From contig NZ_QMKK01000061.1 of the NCBI RefSeq assembly GCF_003287875.1, forward strand, positions 248,001-312,000: DNA of 64,000 nt, given 5' to 3'. Below the pieces are notes generated by a model, which saw nothing but the letters and a program-made list of their open reading frames with translations, searched no databases and had not been told where the DNA came from. A program made the translations under genes and the position numbers. Shown in pieces: positions 49,575 through 58,110 of the stretch. Source of the stretch: Martinezella tropici (GTDB lineage: Bacteria; Pseudomonadota; Alphaproteobacteria; Rhizobiales; Rhizobiaceae). Position 1 is the first letter of the stretch, and each line of letters starts with the position of its first letter.

Positions 49575-50274
49575 TTTTTCTCCAATCGCTTTGCCGGATC
49601 AGAACGATGTCGGTGACTACCCGCCACATTCCATCTATCCGGCTGTTCCCTCTTGCGGAACGTCACAGGATGTCCGCGCACGCAAACTAGCGAGGCCGCG
49701 CCGGCATCGAAATACAATAGTTTCGGATTTTTCTGTAAGTAACGACATAAAAGCGTCATAGATGCAAAAATACATCAGAATCCATAAATATAAATAAGTC
49801 TGCCTTAAGAACATTTGTAGGATATACTATATAAACATACGAGATGTATATTATTTTCCTCAAAAATCCGCCAAATAGTAAGTCTTTATTACAAACTATA
49901 CTGATTTTTCCCTCGATTCGGGCGTTCAGATGCGAGAGATCGGAATCGTCGATATCGGGCAGGCGATCCGTCAGCGGTGATCGTGGAACGGCGCATCTAG
50001 CAGGTGCATCCGAGTTGACGGTGCGACGCCGCACCGATGGATCGGAGAAAGGCTTCGGTGGCCAGGAGAAATTGCCATGGGTGTCCGCGTGACGTCGTCC
50101 GGGGCCATGCGGGGGAAGGGCGAGCATAGAATCAATGCGCGGCGGCTCAATGCCGCGCTTACGCGTCATCGCCTTCGCGATGCGGCCGGCTATGCCGAAC
50201 CGAAGAGGTCATCGGCAATCATGAGAGATTATGTGTCCTGGGCGCCGGTCCGGGAAATGGGGCAGGCGCGTTCC
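49575..50274. other. 700-bp intergenic region with an AT-rich block
   Basis: About 49690-49915 is strikingly AT-rich (runs such as TACTATATAAACATACG) inside GC-rich surroundings. The minus-strand open frame at 49756-50169 has a product without recognisable features and crosses the AT-rich block with altered composition, so I do not call it. The region must hold the porin promoter. A short dyad GGTGCG-acgc-CGCACC is at ~50021-50036. Otherwise nothing identifiable. Confidence 0.6.
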
Positions 50275-51837
50275 CTAGCCCGCGGCCGGGTAGAACCACG
50301 CATAGCCGAAATGGAACCGATCCGGATCTTTCCCATAGTAATACGGAATGGCGACATCGTTCTGCGCGGGCAAGGTGATCGAGTTGCCGAATTTCGCCGT
50401 CAGCCACCGCTTGAGCTCGTCGGGCATGGACGAAGCGTGTCCGTCACGCTCATTCCAGACCAGCAAGATCGGTCCGTTCCCCAAAGCCTGGCGGTCAAGA
50501 TCGGATGCGGGATATGCCGTGGATATTACGGCCGTATCCGGCATATTGGCGCGGATGTTGCCCGCCTTGAGCCATGCTGTCGTCACCACCGCCACCGGCT
50601 GCTTGCCTTCCGCGGCGATCGTCTCCTTCAGAAACGGGCCATAGGGCGTGTTCAAATGCTGATATGAATCGAACAGCTTCGGAAAGACCGTGCCTGCCGT
50701 CAGGATGAGGGGGAGGGCGATCATCAGGCCGAAAGGCACATAAAAGGATTTCTTTATGTCGGACGGGTTTTGTGCGCCGGCGGCCTCAAGCTTCAGGCAG
50801 AAGTAAAGCGGAACCAGAAACAGAAAGGGCAGAAGCCAGCGGTCGCGAAATTCCGTGAGCGTCGTAACCAGGATCAGCGCGAACAGTATGGCCACCGTGC
50901 TCAGGAATATTCTTTCAAAGAAATTCACCCATTCGCTTTTAAACCGAAGCGACTGCAGAAACGGCCGGCGAAAGACGATCAGGAAGATCGCGGCGGTAGG
51001 CGCGATGATGACGATGCTGGTCTTGATCAGTTCGACAACGCCATGGCCGATATCGGAAAGCTTCCCCCCTTGTCCCTGTTCCGACATGGTTGCGACGGTG
51101 GAGGTGAGGACCAGGTCCATGTTCGACAGCATCCACACCGCATGCGGCAGGAACACGAGGATGGCCAAAGCCAGCGTCATCACAAAGCGTTTGTCCAGCA
51201 GCCTTGAGCGCCCTTGCGGATGAAAAACGACCGCAACAAAGACGCTCGCGATGATCAGTACGAAATTGTACTTCGTGAGCATTCCAAGCCCTGCCCATAG
51301 GCCCATCATGGCGTAGGAGGTGAATGTCGGCTTGCGAATGGTCTTCACGACGAAATAGATGAAAGCGGTCACTGCGAGGAGCGTGCCGACAGTGTGCGTC
51401 AGGTCCCGCTGCGCCTGCCAGAACATTTGGGGGATCGTCAGAAGCGACAGCGTGGCGACCGCGGCCAGGCGCTTGTCCTCCAAAAGAAGTCGCGCCAGTT
51501 GGTGATAGGCGAAATAGACGAGGAAAAGCAGGATGTTCTTCAGCACGGCGAGCGATGCGACGCTGGTGCCGAAGACGTCAAACACTCCGTATTGAATCCA
51601 ATTGTAAAGCGGCGGCTGCGCGTCATATCCCCACGCCAGCCACTGGTTGACCACGAATTGCTGCGCTTCGTCTATTCGCACCGAGCTCGAAAGAGAAATC
51701 CGCACGACGGCCTGCACCGCGAAATATATCGCAAGGATCCAGGTCACCCACCGAAATTCATCGGACGATCGACTGGTCGCGGCGGATGCTCTTCGGGCGG
51801 CGAAGCGCGAAGAAAAGACGTTCGGTAAAATGCTCAT
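50275..51837 (-). CDS. GT39/ArnT-like membrane glycosyltransferase
   Basis: Polytopic inner-membrane enzyme of 520 residues with about ten hydrophobic segments. Near the N-terminus a periplasmic loop holds VRIDEAQQFVVNQWLAWGYD and AQPPLYNWIQYGVF, the acidic DE motif of the PMT/ArnT superfamily that uses polyprenyl-phosphate sugars. A soluble C-terminal region (~430-520: GNGPILLVWNERDG) follows. Probably glycosylates lipid A, a polysaccharide or protein. Standing alone between two non-coding gaps. Confidence 0.88.
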   Translation of the reverse strand: MSILPNVFSSRFAARRASAATSRSSDEFRWVTWILAIYFAVQAVVRISLSSSVRIDEAQQFVVNQWLAWGYDAQPPLYNWIQYGVFDVFGTSVASLAVLKNILLFLVYFAYHQLARLLLEDKRLAAVATLSLLTIPQMFWQAQRDLTHTVGTLLAVTAFIYFVVKTIRKPTFTSYAMMGLWAGLGMLTKYNFVLIIASVFVAVVFHPQGRSRLLDKRFVMTLALAILVFLPHAVWMLSNMDLVLTSTVATMSEQGQGGKLSDIGHGVVELIKTSIVIIAPTAAIFLIVFRRPFLQSLRFKSEWVNFFERIFLSTVAILFALILVTTLTEFRDRWLLPFLFLVPLYFCLKLEAAGAQNPSDIKKSFYVPFGLMIALPLILTAGTVFPKLFDSYQHLNTPYGPFLKETIAAEGKQPVAVVTTAWLKAGNIRANMPDTAVISTAYPASDLDRQALGNGPILLVWNERDGHASSMPDELKRWLTAKFGNSITLPAQNDVAIPYYYGKDPDRFHFGYAWFYPAAG

Positions 51838-52159
51838 TCAATTCTCCATGCTATCGGCTATCGCGACCCAGGCGCATCTGTCAACCATGCTCAGGGCGCC
51901 GGGCCTTCATAAGTCTATCGTGATCTCGGAAATATTTATCAATTATTTTCAATAACTTAAATTAATTGCCGTAGAGATTCGCGGACTGCACAGGAATCCT
52001 ATGCCAAGTGTGCGACGGGATTTTTGCTGAATGATTTCAACTATGTCGCCCGAAGGGCGTCGTCGCCGCTGCCGATATGGGGATCAACTACCGCGACCTT
52101 CGGAAATGTCGAGCGGATGCAAAAACGCGCGTCGATCCTTGTCTTCGATTGAGACGGGA
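51838..52159. other. Intergenic region, no supported gene
   Basis: The ~320 bp between the cyclase stop and the GT39 start hold a GTCGCCCGAAGGGCGTCG hairpin (~52049-52066) and an AT-richer part near 51930-51970 that may be the GT39 promoter. No ORF with a ribosome site or recognisable product. Confidence 0.5.
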
Positions 52160-53371
52160 TCACTCCGCGCGCGTGAGCGCGAAAAGCTCCATCGTTTCGC
52201 CGAAACCCTTCAAGCGCTGCTGACCGATCGAAATTGCGTCGGTGATCCCCGCCTTTTGCCGGAAGGGGGCCGAGGTCAGGAGCGCTTCGCCCCTTTCGCT
52301 GCAGATACTCTGTATGCGGCTGACGATATTGACGTCGGGGCCGATCAAGGTGAAATCCAGCCGGTTGCCGGAGCCGACATTGCCGTAGCTGACCTCGCCA
52401 TAATGCAGCGCGATGCCGACCTTGGCGCGGATGCCATCATATTCGAAGCTGCCTATTTCATCGAGGATTGTCTTCGCTGAAGCCAGGGCGGCCCCACAGG
52501 CACCGGCCGCATCGGCGCCAGGGAAGAAGGCGAGAACGGCATCGCCCATGAATTTCAGCACTTCGCCGCCCTCGCGGGTAATTGCGGGTACCACCTTATC
52601 GAAATAGGCGTTCAGGAGACCGAGGACGGTGCTGCCGGGCAGCCGGTTGGAAAGTTCGGTGAAGCCGCGCAGATCGCAGAGCAGAAGCGCCGCCTCCATG
52701 GATTCGATCTCGCCGCGGCGGATATGTCCGGCAAGGATCCGGCTTGCTGTCATCGGGCCGATATAGGTATCGAGAAGGCTGAGTTCGCATTGCCTGAGAA
52801 CGCGTAGCTCGCAGGTATTGCGCAGCGCCGGCAGAATGCGCTCGATCACGTCCCGTTCGGCCGATGTGAAACCACCGGGGCGGCGCGTGCCGAAGGCGGC
52901 GGTGCTGATCGGCCCGTCGGCATTGCAGAGCGGCGCCACGATCAACTGCACCAGTCCGCGGCCATAAAAGATGTCGATATGCTGCCAGCGCCCATGCGGA
53001 CTCTCGCCCGGACCGACGACCAGCAGTTCGCGCATGTCCTGCGCCTTCACGAGCGGCGTGTTGGCCAAAGCGAGGCGCGCGCCATGCTCCCGATCATGTA
53101 TCTCGACCGGCTCGCCCGGCGCCCAGGCAAAGGTGCGGCCGATGAACTCAGGATGCAGCGTCGTCAGGTGCAGCGTCAGCCGGTCAACGGGAAGGCCAAG
53201 CGCCTGCAGGCGGCGGCCAAGACCTGCGACAAGGCCTGCCTCGTCGAGGGCGTGGCATTCGTCGCCGGTCAGCCATTCGATGAGACTCAGGATTGCCCCG
53301 ATATTGATGCCGCCGTGCGTCGCTCTGGGGTTTGCTGTTGTGGCTTTTGGCATGTCGTGCAGCAAGGTCAT
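52160..53371 (-). CDS. Class III adenylate/guanylate cyclase
   Basis: Cytoplasmic nucleotide cyclase of 403 residues. The N-terminal ~200 residues (DEAGLVAGLGRRLQALGLPV, then FIGRTFAWAPGEPV) look like the GAF-like sensor found on many rhizobial cyclases. Catalytic domain from ~215: metal Asp in ALLLCDLRGFTELSNRLPG, Lys and second Asp in VLKFMGDAVLAFF, Thr and transition-state Asn/Arg in FTLIGPDVNIVSRIQ. The Lys/Thr pair is that of class IIIb adenylate cyclases. The ATG at 53371 is 30 bp after the EmrB-like stop, so it belongs to the efflux operon. No membrane segments. Confidence 0.92.
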   Translation of the reverse strand: MTLLHDMPKATTANPRATHGGINIGAILSLIEWLTGDECHALDEAGLVAGLGRRLQALGLPVDRLTLHLTTLHPEFIGRTFAWAPGEPVEIHDREHGARLALANTPLVKAQDMRELLVVGPGESPHGRWQHIDIFYGRGLVQLIVAPLCNADGPISTAAFGTRRPGGFTSAERDVIERILPALRNTCELRVLRQCELSLLDTYIGPMTASRILAGHIRRGEIESMEAALLLCDLRGFTELSNRLPGSTVLGLLNAYFDKVVPAITREGGEVLKFMGDAVLAFFPGADAAGACGAALASAKTILDEIGSFEYDGIRAKVGIALHYGEVSYGNVGSGNRLDFTLIGPDVNIVSRIQSICSERGEALLTSAPFRQKAGITDAISIGQQRLKGFGETMELFALTRAE

Positions 53372-53401
53372 GGTTATTTCTTCCTCTTCGAGGTGCACCG
53401 C

Positions 53402-55024
53402 TCAGTGCGCTCCGCCGCCGGAAAGCTGACCGGGTTTCTTGAGAAGCAGGCTGGCGACGAGGGCAATGACAAGCGCAACGCCGAGCAGGAAGAACGTGTC
53501 GCTGAAAGCCATGATGTTGGCCTGCTTGCGAAGGCTGGCGGCGATGGCAACGATCGCCTTGTGCGTGGCAAGCGCCTGGTCGCTGACACCATGGTTCATG
53601 AAGTAATTCGTCAGATTGGCAACGCGGGCGCGGGTAGCCTCTTCGAATACCGAGACCGAATTCGTGAGGATGTTGGAATGGAACTGCTCGCGCTTGGTCA
53701 GGAAGGTCTGCAGCGCGGCAATGCCGACCGCACCGCCGAGATTGCGCATCATGTTGAAGAGCGCCGAGGCGGAACCGGCATTTTCCTGCTCGATGCCGGC
53801 GGTGGCGATTGCCGTCAGCGGCGTGAAGGCGAGTGCCTGGCCGATGGCACGCACGATGTTCGGCCAGAAGAGCTGATCGCTGGCATAGTTGCTTGTCATG
53901 TAGATATTCATGAAGTTCGAAGCGGCAAAGAGCGCGAAGCCGACGATGATCAGCAGCCGGGCGTCGACACGCTTCATCAGCCGCGGCACCAGCGGGATCA
54001 GGATGAGCTGCGGAATGCCGGTCCAGGCAAGCACCATGCCGATCTGCTCGGAATTATAGCCCTGGATGCGCGTCAGATAGATGGGCAGGATGAAGACCGA
54101 GCCATAGAGGGCGACGCCCATCAGGAAATTGGCGACGATGCCGAAGCCGAAATTGCGGCGTGCCAGCAGACGCAGGTTGAGGAGTGGATGGGCGGCGCGC
54201 AGTTCGATGATGAGAAAGAGCGTCAAGGAGGCCGCGGCGATGACGGAGAGGCGGACGATGAACGGCGAGCCGAACCAGTCGTCCTTGTTGCCTTCTTCAA
54301 GCACGGTCTGCAGCGCCGCAAGGCCAACCGCCATGGTGATGATGCCGGGCCAGTCGCCCTTGGCGAGCAGCGCAAGGTTCATCGGGGCGCGGTCGAGCGA
54401 GACCCAGAGCATGCCGACCATCAGCATGCCGGGCACGAGATTGACGTAGAAGATGTATTCCCAGCCCCAGTTCTCGGTGAGATAGCCGCCTATGGTCGGG
54501 CCGATGGCCGGCGCGAAGGTTGCGGAAAGGGCGAAGAGGGCAAGACCCATCGGCTGCTTGGGCTTCGGCAGCAACGTGATGATGATGGTAAAGGCCATGG
54601 GGATCAGCACGCCGCCGGAAAAGCCCTGTATGGCGCGCAGGACGATCATCTGCTGCAGATTTGCAGCAAAAGCGCAGCCGACCGAGAAGGCGAGAAAGAG
54701 GATGGCGTTGGTCAGCAGATAATTGCGGACCGAAAAGACGCGCGCCAGCCAGGCGCTAAGGGGAATGACGACGATCTCGGCGATCAGGTAGGAGGTCGAG
54801 ATCCAGCCGCCATCGTCGGTTCCGGCGCCGATCGCGCCTTGGATGTCGGCGAGCGAGGCATTGACGATCTGGATGTTGAGAACGGCCATGAAAGCGCCAA
54901 GCGTGGAGCCGATCACCGCGGTCCACATGCGCAAAGGGCTCATGGCGGGCCGGGCAGCCGGCGCGAGGGCAGCGTTCACGGGTATGGCGGAATTGTTGTT
55001 TGCGGCGATCTGAAGAGTGGCCAC
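53402..55024 (-). CDS. emrB: DHA2-family multidrug efflux permease (EmrB-like)
   Basis: 14-helix MFS drug:H+ antiporter of 540 residues. Motifs: LNIQIVNASLADIQGAIGAG (helix 1 end, motif D1), SAWLARVFSVRNYLL (motif A region), RAIQGFSGGVLIPMAFTIII (motif B) and APAIGPTIGGYLTENWGWEY (antiporter motif C). Together with the HlyD-type protein upstream it forms a tripartite pump that can span both membranes with an outer-membrane channel such as TolC. 77-bp gap from emrA; the cyclase gene follows 30 bp later. Confidence 0.94.
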   Translation of the reverse strand: MATLQIAANNNSAIPVNAALAPAARPAMSPLRMWTAVIGSTLGAFMAVLNIQIVNASLADIQGAIGAGTDDGGWISTSYLIAEIVVIPLSAWLARVFSVRNYLLTNAILFLAFSVGCAFAANLQQMIVLRAIQGFSGGVLIPMAFTIIITLLPKPKQPMGLALFALSATFAPAIGPTIGGYLTENWGWEYIFYVNLVPGMLMVGMLWVSLDRAPMNLALLAKGDWPGIITMAVGLAALQTVLEEGNKDDWFGSPFIVRLSVIAAASLTLFLIIELRAAHPLLNLRLLARRNFGFGIVANFLMGVALYGSVFILPIYLTRIQGYNSEQIGMVLAWTGIPQLILIPLVPRLMKRVDARLLIIVGFALFAASNFMNIYMTSNYASDQLFWPNIVRAIGQALAFTPLTAIATAGIEQENAGSASALFNMMRNLGGAVGIAALQTFLTKREQFHSNILTNSVSVFEEATRARVANLTNYFMNHGVSDQALATHKAIVAIAASLRKQANIMAFSDTFFLLGVALVIALVASLLLKKPGQLSGGGAH

Positions 55025-55101
55025 GATGTTTCTCCATCCGGCTGATGCCGGAACAATCTCATGACGGTGTCGCGCAGATGATCGACAAAGGAGGGGAAGG
55101 G

Positions 55102-56328
55102 TTATCCGGCGTCGCTGGATAATTTCTCGGCATTGGCCGTCGAGGTCTGCACTGCCTTGGTATCGATTTCAGGCTCGACCGACATGCCGGAGCGCAGCAA
55201 CCCTGCCAGGTGTTCGTCATCGATGACGATCTTCACCGGGATGCGCTGGACGATCTTGGTGAAATTGCCCGTCGCATTGTCCGGCGGCAGCAGCGAGAAT
55301 TCCAGTCCGCTTGCCGGCGAGAGGCTGTCGACGTGACCCTTGATGGCCACATCCGGGAAGCTGTCGACCTTGATCTCGACCGATTGGCCGGGGCGCACGT
55401 AGGTCAACTGGGTTTCCTTGAAATTCGCGACGACATAGACGGAGTGCAGCGGCACCACCGCCATCAGCTGCGTGCCCGAGGTGACGTATTGTCCGACGCG
55501 GATCGAGCGGGCGCCGACCGTGCCATCGACGGCCGCGACGATGTTCGTATAGGACAGGTTGAGTTCCGCCTGTTGAACTGCGGCCGCGGCACGCTCGCGC
55601 TGGGCGACCGCCTGATCGCGCTGGGTCTGCAGCACCGGCACCTTGTTCTCGGCCGCAATGACTGCAGCCTGATCGCGTTCGACGGCGGCGGCGGCCTGCT
55701 TGCTGGCAGATTGCGTCTCTTCGGCACGCGATTGGGTGCCGACGCCGTTGGTGATCAGTCGTGCCGATCGCGCTGCGTCCGAGATTGCATAGTCCAGGGA
55801 AGCCTTGGAAGAATCGACCGTTGCCTTGGCCTGCGCGATCAGCGATTGCTGCAGCAGGATCTGGGCGTCGATATTGGCGATTGCCGCATCGGCGGCTTTG
55901 AGATCAGCCTTTGCCTGGGAAAGAGCCGCCTGGAAATCGCGGTCGTCGATGCGGGCAAGCACCTGGCCGGTCTTGACCGTGTCGTTGTCGTTGACGAGCA
56001 CGTCCTTGATGTAGCCGGCGACCTTCGGTGCGATGGTCGTGTAGTCGGCCTTCACATAGGCGTCGTCGGTCGATTCGATGAAGCGTCCGACCGTCCAGTA
56101 GCGATAGCCGAAATCGGCGCCAAAGGCGACGCCGGCCAGCAGCGCGGCGGCAAGCATGCCGCGCTTGACCAGCTTGCGGCCTGTCCTGGCAGCAGCGACG
56201 GTGGCAGGTGTGCCGACGGTCGGGCCTTGCGGCGCCTCGGCAGCTGGAGACTTTGCCACTTCGCCGGCTGGTGCGGCCTCGGCCTGGCTCGCGTTTCTGA
56301 ACGCCTCGTTGCGGGGTAGTTCGACCAT
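55102..56328 (-). CDS. emrA: HlyD-family membrane fusion protein (EmrA-like)
   Basis: Periplasmic adaptor of 408 residues. A 50-residue Ala/Pro-rich cytoplasmic tail, one TM helix (GMLAAALLAGVAFGADFGYR, ~57-76), then the lipoyl half-motif TTIAPKVAGYIKDVLVNDND, a long Ala/Gln-rich coiled coil (~150-255) and the closing half DGTVGARSIRVGQYVTSGTQ. It links the inner-membrane MFS pump to an outer-membrane channel. First gene of the efflux operon, divergent from the LysR gene at 56466 (137-bp gap). Confidence 0.94.
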   Translation of the reverse strand: MVELPRNEAFRNASQAEAAPAGEVAKSPAAEAPQGPTVGTPATVAAARTGRKLVKRGMLAAALLAGVAFGADFGYRYWTVGRFIESTDDAYVKADYTTIAPKVAGYIKDVLVNDNDTVKTGQVLARIDDRDFQAALSQAKADLKAADAAIANIDAQILLQQSLIAQAKATVDSSKASLDYAISDAARSARLITNGVGTQSRAEETQSASKQAAAAVERDQAAVIAAENKVPVLQTQRDQAVAQRERAAAAVQQAELNLSYTNIVAAVDGTVGARSIRVGQYVTSGTQLMAVVPLHSVYVVANFKETQLTYVRPGQSVEIKVDSFPDVAIKGHVDSLSPASGLEFSLLPPDNATGNFTKIVQRIPVKIVIDDEHLAGLLRSGMSVEPEIDTKAVQTSTANAEKLSSDAG

Positions 56329-56465
56329 GGTCCGTTTCCTTCAGCATCGAGCCCGTTTGCATGGGCTCCTTTTTGATGCGATGAAGATGCGTCCGAACGA
56401 TCCTTCTGATAATCTCCTCAAATCTGGAAGGATCATCAACTCACAGCGGATAATCCGAGGACGAT

Positions 56466-57368
56466 ATGGATCGGTTGACCAGCCTGATAGTCTTTGGCCG
56501 GGTGGTGGATTGCGGCGGCTTTTCCGCAGCCGCCCGCCGGCTCAACATGTCCGTCACCATGGTGGGCAATCATGTGCAATCCCTCGAAGATCGTCTCGGC
56601 GTGCGGCTCCTCAATCGCACGACGCGCAGGGTCAGCCTGACGGAGACAGGCAAATATTATTATGAGCGTTCCTCGCAGATCCTTGCCGATCTCGAGGAGG
56701 CCGATCGGACGGCGGGCGCTCTCAGCACCATGCCGCGCGGTACGCTGAAAATCTATACCAGCGGCGCCATCGTCCGTTTCCTGCTTCCCGTCATCAACGA
56801 ATTCATGACTCAGTACCCGGCGATCTCGATCGACTTCAACGTCGGCGAGCGCTCGATCGACATGATCGAAGAGGGCTACGATCTGATGATCCGCACCCTG
56901 CCTGCCCAGGATTCGACTCTGGTCGCACGCAAGCTTACGCCCTGGCGCCACATGCTCGTCTGCTCGCCCGAATATCGCGACACGCATTCCTTGCCGAAGG
57001 TGCCGGCCGATCTCGCCGCGCATAATTGCCTGCAATATACGCACTATCCCTATGGCGACGAATGGCGTTTCGAGGATGCCGATGGCAAGCAGCAAGGCGT
57101 CAAGATCGCGGGCAATGTCGTCTCCAACAGCGCCGAGACTTTGCGTTATCTCCTGGCCAGTGGGCACGGCATCTTCCTTGCCCCGAGCTTCATCGTCTTC
57201 GAAGATGTCGCCGCCGGGCGCCTCGTGCGCGTCATGCCCGAGTATCGCGCCGTGGAGTTCACGATCAGCGCGATCTATCCGAACCGCAGCCATCTGCCGA
57301 CCAAGGTGCGATTGTTCATCGACCTTCTGGCGGAACGCTTCATCGAGCACCGCAAATGGATGACCTGA
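56466..57368 (+). CDS. LysR-family regulator of the efflux operon
   Basis: DNA-binding protein of 300 residues, CrgA/AaeR-like subgroup. HTH: LTSLIVFGRVVDCGGFSAAA, then RRLNMSVTMVGNHVQSLEDR and LGVRLLNRTTRRVSLTE. Effector domain: GTLKIYTSGAIVRFLLPVIN and EEGYDLMIRTLP. The start lies in an ACGATATGGATCGG context with GAGG 6 nt upstream. Divergent from emrA, so it probably controls efflux-gene expression in response to an aromatic or toxic compound. Confidence 0.92.
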   Translation: MDRLTSLIVFGRVVDCGGFSAAARRLNMSVTMVGNHVQSLEDRLGVRLLNRTTRRVSLTETGKYYYERSSQILADLEEADRTAGALSTMPRGTLKIYTSGAIVRFLLPVINEFMTQYPAISIDFNVGERSIDMIEEGYDLMIRTLPAQDSTLVARKLTPWRHMLVCSPEYRDTHSLPKVPADLAAHNCLQYTHYPYGDEWRFEDADGKQQGVKIAGNVVSNSAETLRYLLASGHGIFLAPSFIVFEDVAAGRLVRVMPEYRAVEFTISAIYPNRSHLPTKVRLFIDLLAERFIEHRKWMT

Positions 57369-57621
57369 GCGGCCATGTCTGAGACTGGGCCCAACACGCC
57401 GATAGCTGTGTCACGTCCGCGTCGTAAAGCAGAGACAAGCTAAGCTCCCGGTCGTGCAATCCTGCGGCGAGAAGATTCGGATTGTTGCTCGTTGGCGGCA
57501 AGCGACGCAGATGTGTCCGGGTTGCACAAGCGATGCGCGGCATTCGGTTTACACTTCGGCGAAATAAGGATATCTTTTGTCCTTGATAGGGCCAGCGAAG
57601 ATCGGCCCGTGGAATAAATTC

Positions 57622-58110
57622 ATGATCTTGAAAAGCCAAGTCGAATGGGCGCTTCATTGCTGCGCCATTCTAGCCGGTCTGCCCGACGGTCGCTATCTTT
57701 CCACCAAAGCACTGGCCGAATTCCATGGGCTTCCCAAGGAATATCTTTCCAAGGCTCTGCAAGGCCTGTCGCAGGCTGGGCTTGTCGATACGTCCCTCGG
57801 CCCGTCGGGCGGCTACCGGCTGGCGAAACCACCGGCCGAGCTGACCTTTCTCGAGATCGTCGAGGCCGTCGAGGGCCGGCAGCGTACCTTTGTCTGCACC
57901 AATATCCGGGCCAACAATCCCTGCCGGCCGAAGGACCATTGCGAAAGCAGCCCATGCGCAGTCGCGCGTATCATGTGGGAGGCCGACGAAGCCTGGCGGG
58001 CAAAATTGCGCGGGGTCAAACTGTCGGATCTCGTTGGCATCCTCTCGCAGGAAGTCGCGCCGGAGCTTTGGAAGAGCTCTTTCGAATGGGTGCTAGAGCG
58101 TGCCGGCTGA
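57622..58110 (+). CDS. Rrf2-family regulator with four-cysteine cluster
   Basis: Winged-helix regulator of 162 residues. HTH blocks: SQVEWALHCCAILAGLPDGR, then TKALAEFHGLPKEYLSKALQ and LVDTSLGPSGGYRLAKPPAE. Four cysteines, C92, C101, C107 and C112, lie in the dimerisation/cluster loop (CTNIRANNPC, then CESSPCAV). Known Rrf2 members such as IscR, NsrR and RirA use three Cys for an Fe-S cluster; four here could bind a cluster or another metal. The ATG at 57622 (GGA 8 nt upstream) is preferred to a TTG at 57577. Its 3' end overlaps the convergent MscS gene by 18 bp. Confidence 0.9.
   Translation: MILKSQVEWALHCCAILAGLPDGRYLSTKALAEFHGLPKEYLSKALQGLSQAGLVDTSLGPSGGYRLAKPPAELTFLEIVEAVEGRQRTFVCTNIRANNPCRPKDHCESSPCAVARIMWEADEAWRAKLRGVKLSDLVGILSQEVAPELWKSSFEWVLERAG

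Noticed and set aside
49756-50169. Minus-strand open frame of 137 codons spanning the AT-rich block
   Set aside because: Composition changes abruptly inside the frame, there is no ribosome site and no recognisable domain.
50077-50274. Possible tRNA or small RNA in the GC-rich stretch upstream of the GT39 stop
   Set aside because: A GCGGCGGCTCAATGCCGCG hairpin is present, but no T-loop consensus, acceptor stem or anticodon arm can be built.
52979-55045. Plus-strand open frame of 688 codons
   Set aside because: It is antisense to the clear emrB-like gene and the start of the cyclase gene. The product is a low-complexity Arg/Asp/Gly/Glu-rich string with no domain, as expected from a high-GC shadow frame.
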